Shown here one piece after another: positions 1-7,714 of a stretch of DNA of 47,992 bases. Made by a program: the position numbers and the translations under genes. Origin of the DNA: RGUW01 sp040399325 (GTDB taxonomy: Bacteria; Cyanobacteriota; Cyanobacteriia; PCC-6307; Cyanobiaceae); assembly GCA_040399325.1 (NCBI GenBank), contig JBBASJ010000012.1, positions 1 to 47,992 on the forward strand. Direction: 5' to 3'. The notes under the pieces were generated by a model. It saw only the letters and a program-made list of their open reading frames with translations, made no database searches and was not told the origin of the DNA. Position 1 is the first letter of the stretch; each line of letters starts with the position of its first letter.

Positions 1-50
1 AAGACCTTTCTGAGGCTACCAAGTCCCTTCTTGCTGCGGCTGAGTCCTAA
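1..50 (+). CDS. C-terminal fragment of an unidentified gene
   Basis: An open frame enters from the left edge (first full codon at base 3) and ends with TAA at 48-50, giving a 15-residue tail DLSEATKSLLAAAES. The stop overlaps the TAG of the convergent ychF by two bases, the kind of tight convergent junction seen elsewhere in this window. The tail is helical and charged but too short to identify. It may be only a chance open frame. Confidence 0.4.
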   Translation, partial: DLSEATKSLLAAAES

Positions 51-1138
51 ACATTGAACAAAAACTCCATCACGTCGCCCTCTTCGACGATGTACTCCTT
101 GCCTTCGGCCCGTAGCCAGCCTTTGGTGCGCGCTTCGGCCAGGGAGCCGGCCTCCAGCAGTTGCATGTAGCCGATGGTCTGGGCGCGGATAAAGCCGCGC
201 TCAAAGTCGGTGTGGATCACGCCGGCGGCCTGGGGGGCGCTCATGCCGGCCTTGATCGTCCAGGCGCGGGTCTCCTTTTCGCCGGTGGTGAAGTAGGTGC
301 GCAGGCCCAGCAGTTTGTAGGTCGCCCGGATCAGGCTGGCCAGGCCGCCTTCGTCGACACCCAGACCGGCCAGAAATTCAGCCCGATCCTCTTCGGGGAG
401 CTCGATCAACTCGGCTTCCACCTGGGCCGAGATGCGCACGGTTTCGGCGCCCTCCTTGGCGGCCAGCTCGGCCACCGCCGTGCACCAGGGGTTGCCACCG
501 GCCAGGTCGTCTTCGCTCACATTGGTGGCGTAGATGATTGGCTTGGCCGTGAGCAGCCCCAGGGGTTTGATCAGCGGCGCTTCCTCGTCGGTGAGCTCCA
601 CGCTGCGGGCGGCGCCGCCCTGCTCGAGCACCTGCTGTATGCGCGCCAGGGCTGCGTCTTCAAGCTGGGCCTCCTTGCTGGTGCGCACCTGTTTCACCAG
701 CCGCTCGCGGCGTTTTTCGACCTGGCTCAGATCGGCCAGCCCCAGCTCAAGGTTGATCACCTCGGCGTCGCGCACGGGGTCCACCGAGCCCGACACGTGG
801 ATCACGTCGTCGTTGTCGAAGCAGCGCACCACGTGCACGATCGCGTCGACTTCGCGGATGTTGGCCAGAAACTTGTTGCCCAGGCCCTCGCCCTGGCTGG
901 CCCCCTTCACCAGGCCGGCGATGTCGACAAATTCGACCCGGGTCGGAATGATCTCCTTGCTTTTGCTCAGGTCGCTGAGCTGCTGCAGCCGCGCGTCGGG
1001 TACCGCCACCACGCCCGAGTTGGGCTCAATGGTGCAGAAGGGGTAGTTGGCGGCTTCGGCCTGGGCGTTGGCCACCAGGGCGTTGAACAGGGTCGACTTG
1101 CCGACGTTGGGCAGGCCGACGATTCCGGCTTTGAGCAT
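47..1138 (-). CDS. ychF: YchF/Ola1-type ribosome-associated ATPase
   Basis: This encodes a 363-residue P-loop protein of the Obg/YchF (Ola1) family, a conserved ribosome-associated nucleotidase that prefers ATP to GTP. The start shows the G1 loop GLPNVGKSTLFNAL near residue 8. A switch region DIAGLVKGASQGEGLGNKFL follows near residue 72. The family-specific NVSE motif in YATNVSEDD replaces the NKxD of true GTPases and underlies the ATP preference. The C-terminal TGS domain ends with EEGDVMEFLFNV. Length matches the usual 363 residues. The gene is divergent from the HlyD-like adaptor with about 60 bp between starts. The chosen ATG begins directly at the conserved MLKAGIVGLPNVGKS stretch. The assignment is very secure; the cellular role is known only in outline. 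Confidence 0.97.
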   Translation of the reverse strand: MLKAGIVGLPNVGKSTLFNALVANAQAEAANYPFCTIEPNSGVVAVPDARLQQLSDLSKSKEIIPTRVEFVDIAGLVKGASQGEGLGNKFLANIREVDAIVHVVRCFDNDDVIHVSGSVDPVRDAEVINLELGLADLSQVEKRRERLVKQVRTSKEAQLEDAALARIQQVLEQGGAARSVELTDEEAPLIKPLGLLTAKPIIYATNVSEDDLAGGNPWCTAVAELAAKEGAETVRISAQVEAELIELPEEDRAEFLAGLGVDEGGLASLIRATYKLLGLRTYFTTGEKETRAWTIKAGMSAPQAAGVIHTDFERGFIRAQTIGYMQLLEAGSLAEARTKGWLRAEGKEYIVEEGDVMEFLFNV

Positions 1139-1197
1139 GCCCAGAATCTACGGGCAGGGGGCCCGCCCCACAGGCTGCCGCGCCGACCGCGAGACTG

Positions 1198-2403
1198 GTG
1201 CAAGCCGCCCTGCGGGCCATTCCTGCCTTGACCTCCCCCAAGCCCGCCAATCCCTCCTCCAGACCCCTGGCGGCCGTGGGCAGCCCCGCCCTGCCTGCCC
1301 GTGCCCTTTGGCAGCGGCGGCGGCTCTGGATCGGCGTGGGTGCCACGGCCGTGGTGCTCCTGGGCGCAGGGGCGATGCAGTGGAGCCGCGCCAATGCCCA
1401 GAAGGCCTCGTTGGCGCGGTACACCGTGCTGGCCCAGCGGGGCAGCCTGCCCGGGGTGATCTCGGCCACCGGCGAGCTCGATGCCATCGAGCGCGTCAAC
1501 GTGAGCCCCAAGCGCCAGGGGGTGCTGGAGCAGCTGTTGGTCGATGAGGGGGATCGGGTGCGCCGCGGTCAGGCGCTGGCCCGCATGGATTCGGGCGATC
1601 TCACCGACCGCCGCCAGGAACTGCAGGCCAATGTGCGCTCGGCCCAGGCCAATCTGCAGCGCAGCCGCAGCGAATGGCAGCGCCGGCGCCAGCTGTTTGG
1701 CAACGGTGCCATCAGTGCCGATGACTACAACCGCGCCTACGCGGCCTATCGGGTCGACCTTGAGGCCCTCAGCGCCGCCCGCGAGCGGCTGCAGCAGCGT
1801 GGTGTCGAGCAGGGTGATCTGGTGGTGCGGGCTCCCTTTGACGGCCTGATCAGCCAGCGTTACGCCGATCGCGGTGCCTTTGTGACGCCCACCACCACCG
1901 CCTCCTCCAGCCTGGGTGCCACCAGCTCCTCGATCGTGGAGGTGGCCCGTGGTCTGGAGGTGGTCGCCAAGGTGCCCGAGAGCGATGTGGGCCGCCTGCG
2001 TCTGGGCCAGAGCGCCAGCGTGCAGGTCGATGCCTTTCCCGACCAGCGCTTTGCGGCGCGGATCCGCCAGATCGCACCACGGGCGATCAAGACCAACAAC
2101 GTCAATTCGTTTGAGGTCAAACTCGCCTTTGCCCAGCCCACAACGCAGCTGCGCATCGGCATGACCGCCGAGATCGATTTTCAGATCGGCAGGGTGCCGC
2201 CCCAGACCCTGGTGCCCACCGTGGCGGTCGTCACCGAAGACGGCCGCCCTGGGGTTTTGCTGGTGGGCAAGGGCAACCAGCCCAGGTTTCAGCCGGTGGA
2301 GCTGGGCATGAGCAGCGGCCGCAGCACCCAGATCCTCAGCGGGCTGTCAGAGGGAACCCGGGTGTTCATCGACCTGCCGCCCTGGGCCAAGAAGAAGCGC
2401 TGA
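1198..2403 (+). CDS. Periplasmic adaptor subunit of an efflux pump (HlyD/MacA/DevB-like)
   Basis: This 401-residue membrane-fusion (adaptor) protein would bridge an inner-membrane exporter to an outer-membrane channel. An N-terminal transmembrane anchor lies at about residues 42-62, after basic residues RRRLW. A split biotinyl-lipoyl domain follows (SPKRQGVLEQLLVDEGDRVRRGQALARMDS begins it), then a coiled-coil hairpin rich in R, Q and A at about 130-200, then beta-barrel domains containing RIGMTAEIDFQI. The start is GTG at 1198; no ATG is available upstream of the anchor. No permease or ATPase gene lies next to it, so its partner must be encoded elsewhere. The MacB-like ATPase at 47138-47812 is one candidate, but that is speculation. 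MacA-like, DevB-like and RND adaptors cannot be separated from sequence alone. Confidence 0.88.
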   Translation: MQAALRAIPALTSPKPANPSSRPLAAVGSPALPARALWQRRRLWIGVGATAVVLLGAGAMQWSRANAQKASLARYTVLAQRGSLPGVISATGELDAIERVNVSPKRQGVLEQLLVDEGDRVRRGQALARMDSGDLTDRRQELQANVRSAQANLQRSRSEWQRRRQLFGNGAISADDYNRAYAAYRVDLEALSAARERLQQRGVEQGDLVVRAPFDGLISQRYADRGAFVTPTTTASSSLGATSSSIVEVARGLEVVAKVPESDVGRLRLGQSASVQVDAFPDQRFAARIRQIAPRAIKTNNVNSFEVKLAFAQPTTQLRIGMTAEIDFQIGRVPPQTLVPTVAVVTEDGRPGVLLVGKGNQPRFQPVELGMSSGRSTQILSGLSEGTRVFIDLPPWAKKKR

Positions 2404-2443
2404 GGCAGCGACCCCGCCCGCCTGTCGTGGGTCACGACCGGGT

Positions 2444-3598
2444 TCAGCCGCCTGTGGCGTTGAGCAGCCGGCGCGCCGCTTCCACAATGCGGCCGCTGGC
2501 CTGGCCGTCGCCAAAGGGGTTGTGGGCCCGGGCCATGGCGTCGTAGGCAGCGGGATCGTCGAGCAGCCGCGAGGCTTCGTTCACGATCGTGGCCGCATCG
2601 GTGCCCACCAGGCGGGCTGTGCCCGCGTCGACCGCTTCGGGTCTTTCGGTGGTGCGGCGCAGCACCAGCACGGGTTTGCCCAGGGCCGGGGCCTCTTCCT
2701 GCAGGCCGCCCGAGTCGCTGAGCACCAGGGTGCATTCGCGCATGGCCGCCACCAGGCGGTCGTAGTCGAGCGGTTCGCACAGGTGGGCGCGGGGGTGCTC
2801 GCCCAGCAGCGCCTGCAGCGGTTCGCGCACGGTGGGGTTGCGGTGCAGCGGCAGCAGGATCGCCACGTCGTCGTAGCGCTGCAGCAGCTGCAGCAGGCCG
2901 GTGCCGATGCTCTGCAGCCGTTCGCCCCAGTTTTCACGGCGGTGCACGGTCACCAGAATCAGCCGCTGCCGGGCTGCATCAAAGCCATCGAGGGCAAACG
3001 GGGCCGCCTGCTGCGCCATCAGCAGCAGGGCGTCGATCACCGTGTTGCCGGTCGTGAGGATCTCACCGACCACCCCCGAGGCGCGGCAGTTGGCCGCCGA
3101 GCGCTCGGTGGGGGCAAAGTGCAGCTGGGCCAGCTGGGAGATGAGCCGCCGGTTGGCTTCTTCGGGGAAGGGGTCGAGCAGGTTGTCGGTGCGCAGGCCC
3201 GCTTCCACATGGCCAACCGGGATCTGCTCATAAAACGCCGCCAGGGCCGCCGCAAAGGCGGTGGTGGTGTCCCCCTGCACCAGCACCAGGTCGGGCCGGT
3301 GGCTGGCGAACTCCTGCTTGAGGCCCTCGAGCGCGGCGCAGGTGATGTGGGTGAGGGTCTGCTGGGGGGCCATCAGGGCCAGGTCGTGGTCGGCGCTGAT
3401 GCCGAACAGCTCCATGACCTGGGTCACCATTTCGCGGTGCTGGCCTGTGAGCACCACCCGGGTGGCGAACGCGGGATCCCTCTGAAAGGCCTGGATCACC
3501 GGCGCCAGCTTGATCGCCTCGGGCCGGGTGCCCAGCACGATCGTCACCAGGGGAAGGGGCGTCAAGGCGTGGCAGCCGTCCTCAGCCCACTGTGTCAT
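2444..3598 (-). CDS. wecB: UDP-N-acetylglucosamine 2-epimerase (non-hydrolysing)
   Basis: This cytoplasmic enzyme interconverts UDP-GlcNAc and UDP-ManNAc, supplying a sugar for surface polysaccharide. The protein opens with VTIVLGTRPEAIKLAPVI, the signature of the non-hydrolysing family. It later shows GHVEAGLRT, the NPFPEE-like segment DPFPEEANRRL, VTVHRRENWG and LSDSGGLQEEAPALGKPVLVLR, which form the nucleotide-binding part of the GT-B-like fold. With the ATG at 3598 (MTQWAEDGCH) the product has 384 residues, the normal size. The open frame continues upstream to 3853, but that extension is low-complexity and antisense to the start of the PilT-like gene. The two genes diverge with 125 bp between starts. 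Products of this enzyme may connect to the nanE at 27445, though those substrates differ (free phosphate sugar versus UDP sugar). Confidence 0.95.
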   Translation of the reverse strand: MTQWAEDGCHALTPLPLVTIVLGTRPEAIKLAPVIQAFQRDPAFATRVVLTGQHREMVTQVMELFGISADHDLALMAPQQTLTHITCAALEGLKQEFASHRPDLVLVQGDTTTAFAAALAAFYEQIPVGHVEAGLRTDNLLDPFPEEANRRLISQLAQLHFAPTERSAANCRASGVVGEILTTGNTVIDALLLMAQQAAPFALDGFDAARQRLILVTVHRRENWGERLQSIGTGLLQLLQRYDDVAILLPLHRNPTVREPLQALLGEHPRAHLCEPLDYDRLVAAMRECTLVLSDSGGLQEEAPALGKPVLVLRRTTERPEAVDAGTARLVGTDAATIVNEASRLLDDPAAYDAMARAHNPFGDGQASGRIVEAARRLLNATGG

Positions 3599-3723
3599 GG
3601 GACTCGTGCCTCGGACAGGCCCCTGAAGCTGCTCTGCCACTGACGCGCAGCCAGTGGCGCGCTGCCAATGACAAGAGCCCGCAGCGGCGCGAAGCTGGGG
3701 GCTCGCCGCCGTTGGCCGCAGCG

Positions 3724-4914
3724 ATGACGCCGCCGGAGTCTCCCAGCCTGTTTCCGCGCACCAGCCCGTTTCCGGCTGGGGCCCAGCCGGCTGCACCCAT
3801 GCCGGCTGCACCCATCCCCGCTGCACCCCTGCCAGCTGCTGCCTCTGCCGCACCGTCGCTCGCGCTCGAGGCCATTGTGCGCATCGCCCATGACCAGGGC
3901 CATTCCGACGTGCATCTGGGCATCGGTGAGGAGCCCCGGTACCGCAGCCGCGGCGAGATGCTGCGCAGCGGTCTGCCGGTGACCGATGCCGCCACCTTCG
4001 CCCGTTGGCTGCGGGAACTGCTGAGCCCGGCCGAGATCGACCGGTTTCAGCGCGAGCTCGAGTACGACGGATCCCACGCCTTCAGCTTTGTGCGGGTGCG
4101 CGTCAACCTGCTCGATTCGCTGCGGGGCCAGGCCATGGTGCTGCGGCTGATTCCCCAGCAGATCGCCAGCCTCGAGGACCTCAACCTGCCGGCGGTGCTC
4201 AAGGAGCTGGCCGCCCGGCCCAAGGGGCTGGTCCTGGTGACCGGACCCACGGGCTCCGGCAAGAGCACCACCCTGGCGGCCATGGTCGATTGGATCAACA
4301 CCAACCTCGCGCGCCACATCCTCACCATCGAGGATCCCGTTGAATTCGTGCACGAGAGCCGCCGGTCCCTGGTGCGTCAACGGGAGGTGGGCCAGCACAC
4401 CCGGCAGTTTCACCAGGCCCTGCGCTCGGCGCTGCGCGAAGACCCCGATGTGATCCTGATCGGTGAAATCCGCGATCAGGACACCCTCGCCACCGCGATC
4501 GAGGCGTCCCAGACCGGCCACCTGGTGTTCGGCACCCTGCACACCAATTCGGCGGTCAAGACGATCGAGCGGATCCTGGGCATGGTGCCGGCGGCCGAGC
4601 AGGAGGCGACGCGCCGCGCCGTGTCCGAGGTGTTGCTGGGGGTTGTGGCGCAGGGTCTGCTGCGCTCCGGCGATGGCAAGCGCTGCGCCTTTCACGACAT
4701 CCTGATCAACACGGATGCCTGCAAGGACTACATCGTGCGGGGTGAGCTCGAGGCGATCGAAGAGATCATGGGCCGCAGCGGTTTTGACGGCATGCAGACC
4801 GCCAATCAGGCGCTGCAGCAGCTGGTCGAGGCGGGGCAATGCAGTGCCGACGACGCCCTGGCCCAGAGCCTGCGGCCCAATGAACTGGCCCAGGCCCTGC
4901 GGGGCCGCACCTGA
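3724..4914 (+). CDS. PilT-like type IV pilus retraction ATPase
   Basis: The product (396 residues) is a secretion ATPase of the PilT/VirB11 superfamily, which powers pilus retraction at the inner face of the membrane. An N-terminal PAS-like region (GHSDVHLGIGEEPRYRSRGEM) is followed by Walker A GPTGSGKST at about residue 176, an Asp box, Walker B VILIGEIRDQDTL and the His box GHLVFGTLHTNSAVKTIERI. The first 50 residues are Pro/Ala-rich and include a tandem repeat. The usual PilT C-terminal AIRNLIREGK signature is not present; that position reads KDYIVRGELEAIEEIM, so it may be a PilT2-like paralogue rather than the main retraction motor. I chose ATG 3724 because it starts at a normal length; a GTG at 3592 would overlap wecB. 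No other pilus genes are nearby. Confidence 0.85.
   Translation: MTPPESPSLFPRTSPFPAGAQPAAPMPAAPIPAAPLPAAASAAPSLALEAIVRIAHDQGHSDVHLGIGEEPRYRSRGEMLRSGLPVTDAATFARWLRELLSPAEIDRFQRELEYDGSHAFSFVRVRVNLLDSLRGQAMVLRLIPQQIASLEDLNLPAVLKELAARPKGLVLVTGPTGSGKSTTLAAMVDWINTNLARHILTIEDPVEFVHESRRSLVRQREVGQHTRQFHQALRSALREDPDVILIGEIRDQDTLATAIEASQTGHLVFGTLHTNSAVKTIERILGMVPAAEQEATRRAVSEVLLGVVAQGLLRSGDGKRCAFHDILINTDACKDYIVRGELEAIEEIMGRSGFDGMQTANQALQQLVEAGQCSADDALAQSLRPNELAQALRGRT
3787..3831 (+). repeat. 15-bp tandem repeat inside the PilT-like gene
   Basis: Three near-identical 15-bp units encode PAAPM, PAAPI and PAAPL (residues 22-36), followed by a degenerate fourth PAAAS. The unit is in frame, so copy-number change would lengthen or shorten the disordered N-terminal tail without breaking the protein. 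Confidence 0.85.
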
Positions 4915-4915
4915 A

Positions 4916-5128
4916 TCAGGGGTTGGCCAGCCTGGCGATCAGCAGCACGCTCAGGCCGACCGAGAGCCCGAGCATGGCGAGCCGGCCATTCCAGATCTCG
5001 GCCTGGGGTGTGAAGCCGCGGCGCCAGGCATTGAGCTCCGTGGGGCTCACCGGTTCCTGCTCCACAACCGGTTGCTGGTCCACGACCGATTGCTGGTCCA
5101 CAACCGTTTCCTGCTCGACAGGGGCCAT
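4916..5128 (-). CDS. High-light-inducible (one-helix Cab-like) protein
   Basis: This 70-residue thylakoid protein belongs to the Hli/Scp family, which binds chlorophyll and carotenoid and protects photosystem assembly or dissipates energy under light stress. The core GFTPQAEIWNGRLAMLGLSV contains the ExxNGRxAMxG chlorophyll-binding motif at the start of its single membrane helix, which runs to LLIARLA. The first 30 residues are unusual: four 6-residue units of the type V(D/E)Q(Q/E)xV. The gene lies 36 bp downstream of tsaD on the same strand, so it could be cotranscribed with it, although Hli genes often have their own stress promoter. Its stop lies one base from that of the convergent PilT-like gene. 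Confidence 0.93.
   Translation of the reverse strand: MAPVEQETVVDQQSVVDQQPVVEQEPVSPTELNAWRRGFTPQAEIWNGRLAMLGLSVGLSVLLIARLANP
5048..5119 (-). repeat. 18-bp tandem repeat in the Hli gene
   Basis: Four in-frame 18-bp units encode VEQETV, VDQQSV, VDQQPV and VEQEPV (residues 4-27). The outer units share the E-containing form and the inner two the DQQ form. The repeat lies in the stromal or cytoplasmic N-terminal tail before the pigment-binding helix. Confidence 0.88.
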
Positions 5129-5164
5129 GGCACTGAAGCCTGGATCTCCGACACCATAAACGGA

Positions 5165-6220
5165 TCAGAACGGCGCTGGGCGTTCCAGCAGACCTGCCGC
5201 CTGCTCGAGTGGCCAGCGGGCTGCAATGCCCAGGTCGATCGGGCTGTCGCCCCCCTGCTCGAGCCACTGGCAGGCAGCGACACCGATCATCGCGGCGTTG
5301 TCGGTGCAGTAGCTCAGAGGCGCCAGGTGCCAGTGCAGTTGCTGCTGCGCACAGGCCTGGCTCAGCAGCGCCCGCAGTCGCCGGTTGGCGGCCACTCCCC
5401 CCACCAGGACCAGAGTGTCAAGCCCCTGGTCGCGGGCGCAGCGGCAGCTGCGTTCAACCAGCACGTCGGCCACCACCTGCTCAAAGCTGGCGGCCAGGTC
5501 GGCCAGGGGCAGCGGTGCGCCGCTGTCCTCCAGCGACCGCACCAGGCGCAGCATGGCGGTCTTGAGGCCGCTGAAGCTGAAGTCGTAGGGGTAGTAGCCG
5601 CCTTCTGGCCTCGACACCTGGCCCTTGGGCAACGCAAAGCGGCGGGGGTCGCCTTCGGCGGCGGCCGCTGCAATCGCCGGCCCGCCCGGATACCCGAGCC
5701 CCAGGAGCCGCGCCACCTTGTCGAAGGCCTCGCCGGCGGCGTCGTCGTGGCTGCGGCCCAGGCGGGTGTAGGCGCCTGCGGCGTCGATCCGCACCAGTTC
5801 GGTGTGGCCGCCGCTCACCAGCAACACCAGATAGGGGGGCAGGGGTGGGGCTTCGCCCAGCAGGGCCGAGCACAGGTGGCCCTCGAGGTGGTGAATCCCC
5901 ACAAAGGGGCGGCCATGCAGCCGCGCCAGGGTGCGGCCGGTCACCGAGGCCACCTGCAGGGCGCCCGCCAGCCCGGGGGTGACCGTGGCGGCGATGCCAT
6001 CGAGCCCGGCCATGGCCAGACCGCTGCCGACCATCACCTGGTCGATCAGCTGCGGCAGGGCTTCGACGTGGCGTCTTGAGGCGATTTCGGGCACCACGCC
6101 GCCCCAGCGGGCATGCTCGGCCACCTGGGAGGCCACGGCGCTGGCCAGCACCGTGCGATCGCGCACAACGGCTGCCGCCGACTCGTCACAACTTGTTTCG
6201 AGGGCCAGAACCGTGGGCAT
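5165..6220 (-). CDS. tsaD: tRNA N6-adenosine threonylcarbamoyltransferase TsaD
   Basis: TsaD transfers the threonylcarbamoyl group from TC-AMP to A37 of tRNAs that read ANN codons, acting with TsaB and TsaE in the cytoplasm. The 351-residue protein starts with the ASKHA signature VLALETSCDESAAAVV. It has the metal-binding HLEGH motif near residue 111 (GIHHLEGHLCSALL), LVSGGHTELV near 135, and the C-terminal segment CTDNAAMIGVAACQW. Length and motifs match the bacterial family. It is transcribed divergently from psaF with 59 bp between the two starts, and is followed on the same strand by the Hli gene. There is nothing irregular in the sequence. Confidence 0.97.
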   Translation of the reverse strand: MPTVLALETSCDESAAAVVRDRTVLASAVASQVAEHARWGGVVPEIASRRHVEALPQLIDQVMVGSGLAMAGLDGIAATVTPGLAGALQVASVTGRTLARLHGRPFVGIHHLEGHLCSALLGEAPPLPPYLVLLVSGGHTELVRIDAAGAYTRLGRSHDDAAGEAFDKVARLLGLGYPGGPAIAAAAAEGDPRRFALPKGQVSRPEGGYYPYDFSFSGLKTAMLRLVRSLEDSGAPLPLADLAASFEQVVADVLVERSCRCARDQGLDTLVLVGGVAANRRLRALLSQACAQQQLHWHLAPLSYCTDNAAMIGVAACQWLEQGGDSPIDLGIAARWPLEQAAGLLERPAPF

Positions 6221-6279
6221 TGGATCCGAGCTTCTCCCCTACTGTCCGCTGGTGACATCCTGCCCTGCGGCTCGATCCG

Positions 6280-6771
6280 ATGCGCCGTCTTTTTCCCCGC
6301 CTGTTCGCAGCACTGCTGTCTGTCTTTCTGCTGATCGGTGTGGCTCCCGCCGCCCACGCCGACGTGGCCGGTCTCACCCCCTGCAGTGAGAGTGCCCGCT
6401 TCCAGCAACGGGCCGCTGCTGCCAAGACCGACCAGGCCAAGGCCCGCTTCGCCATGTACAGCCAGGCTGTGTGCGGCGCCGACGGCCTGCCCCACCTGAT
6501 CGTTGATGGTCGCTGGACCCATGCCGGTGACTTCATGATTCCCGGTATCGCGTTCCTCTACATCGCCGGTTGCATCGGCTGGGCCGGTCGCAGCTACATC
6601 ATTGCGGTGCGCGGTCGTAAGGATGCCGCCATGAATGAGATCCAGATCGACCTGCCGCTGGCGCTCAAGTGCACGATCGGTGCAGCCTCCTGGCCCCTTG
6701 CAGCTCTGGCTGAATACAAGGGCGGCAAGCTGCTCGAGGCCGACGACAAGATCACCGTCTCCCCCCGCTGA
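6280..6771 (+). CDS. psaF: Photosystem I subunit III (PsaF)
   Basis: PsaF is a transmembrane photosystem I subunit with a lumenal N-terminal domain that helps dock plastocyanin or cytochrome c6 in some lineages. The 163-residue precursor has a signal peptide of about 28 residues ending APAAHA before [11 protein letters not shown]. The mature part has the conserved pair of cysteines (LTPC and [12 protein letters not shown]), then [20 protein letters not shown] leading into the membrane helix. A second hydrophobic stretch follows near the C-terminus ([14 protein letters not shown]). It precedes psaJ by 29 bp and a terminator follows psaJ, so the pair is a bicistronic unit. Confidence 0.98.
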
Positions 6772-6800
6772 TTCAGCTTCGCTCCATCGCCATCTTTCCC

Positions 6801-6917
6801 ATGAAAAAGTTTCTGACCACCGCTCCGGTGTTTGCAGCGATCTGGTTCACCGTCACCGCCGGGATCATGATCGAGTTCAACCGCTTCTTCCCCGATCTCC
6901 TGTTCCATCCGCTCTGA
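6801..6917 (+). CDS. psaJ: Photosystem I subunit IX (PsaJ)
   Basis: A 38-residue frame begins [20 protein letters not shown] and ends [10 protein letters not shown]. It has a single membrane helix and the [13 protein letters not shown] C-terminus that marks PsaJ, a small photosystem I subunit that contacts PsaF and carries chlorophyll. Its position directly after psaF is the standard cyanobacterial arrangement. Length is slightly under the 39-44 residues usual for the family. It is followed by a rho-independent terminator at 6944-6968. Confidence 0.97.
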
Positions 6918-6943
6918 TCTCCGGGCTGATCCAACCCTGCCGC

Positions 6944-6968
6944 GGCGGTCCAGAAGGGCCGCCTTTTT
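6944..6968 (+). terminator. Rho-independent terminator of psaFJ
   Basis: An 8-bp stem (GGCGGTCC at 6944-6951 with GGGCCGCC at 6956-6963, one G-T pair) closes an AGAA loop and is followed directly by TTTTT. It lies 26 bp after the psaJ stop. Confidence 0.85.
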
Positions 6969-6987
6969 AATGAGACTTTTTAATGAG
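6963..6987 (+). repeat. 12-bp direct repeat after the psaFJ terminator
   Basis: The 12-mer CTTTTTAATGAG occurs at 6963-6974 and again at 6976-6987, one base apart. The first copy contains the T-run of the terminator, so the T-run has been duplicated without the hairpin. Confidence 0.8.
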
Positions 6988-7017
6988 CCGGTTGAATGCT
7001 CCGGGTTGTTGGATTGA

Positions 7018-7614
7018 TCAGTGCAGTGCCGGTGGCGCCGCGGTTGGCGTTGCAACCAATCCCATGTGGGTTTCGAGGGCTGCCAGAGCGCTCTCCAGGT
7101 CATCGTTGACCAGGGAGGCATCAAATTCGTGCACGGCGGCCAGCTCGGTGTGGGCCCGCGCCAGGCGTCGGCCAATGGCCTCCTCGCTGTCGGTGCCGCG
7201 CCCGCGGATGCGCTGCTCGAGTACCGCCAGCGAGGGTGGCTCGATGAACAGCTGAAAGGCCGCCGGAAAGCTCTGCCGCACTTGCCTGGCCCCCTCGAGT
7301 TCGATCTCGAGCAGCACCGGCCGACCGGCATCCAGCTGATCTTCAACCGGCCGGCGTGGGGTGCCGTAGAGGTTGCCGGCAAATTCGGCCCATTCGAGAA
7401 AGCCTCCGGCCTCGATCTGCTGCTCGAAGTCTGATCGCGTCAGGAAGACGTAGTGAACGCCGTCGGTTTCACCGCTGCGGGGGCTGCGGGTTGTGGCAGA
7501 GATCGACAGCCAGATCTCCGGGTGCCGCTCCAGCAGGCGGTTGACCAGGGTGCCTTTGCCGACACCGCTGGGTCCGGTGATCACGGTGAGTCGACCGAGA
7601 CTGGAGCTGGTCAT
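7018..7614 (-). CDS. gmk: Guanylate kinase
   Basis: Guanylate kinase phosphorylates GMP (and dGMP) to the diphosphate with ATP, feeding GTP and ppGpp pools. The 198-residue protein begins MTSSSLGRLTVITGPSGVGK, carrying the P-loop GPSGVGKGTL. It has SISATTRSPRSGETDGVHY (GMP-binding) near residue 38, FLEWAEFAGNLYGTP near 74, and VLLEIELEGARQV near 98. The open frame runs upstream to 8169 but that part is antisense to the NFACT gene. ATG 7614 sits just before the conserved core; an in-frame ATG two codons earlier is equally possible. It converges on psaJ, about 100 bp away. Confidence 0.96.
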   Translation of the reverse strand: MTSSSLGRLTVITGPSGVGKGTLVNRLLERHPEIWLSISATTRSPRSGETDGVHYVFLTRSDFEQQIEAGGFLEWAEFAGNLYGTPRRPVEDQLDAGRPVLLEIELEGARQVRQSFPAAFQLFIEPPSLAVLEQRIRGRGTDSEEAIGRRLARAHTELAAVHEFDASLVNDDLESALAALETHMGLVATPTAAPPALH

Positions 7615-7714
7615 CGTCACGGCGGCGGACAGGAACGAACCTGCCTGCAGAGTAGAAGTCACCCTTGCCCGCCGGCTTCGAGCCTTGGCAACCGCTCTGC
7701 CCAGGATCCAGGCC

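Noticed and set aside
3599..3853. Upstream extension of wecB to 3853
   Set aside because: The extra 85 residues are low-complexity, antisense to the PilT-like gene, and absent from the normal family length.
4715..6079. 454-codon open frame on the plus strand
   Set aside because: Overlaps the end of the PilT-like gene, the Hli gene and tsaD; no domain and wrong composition.
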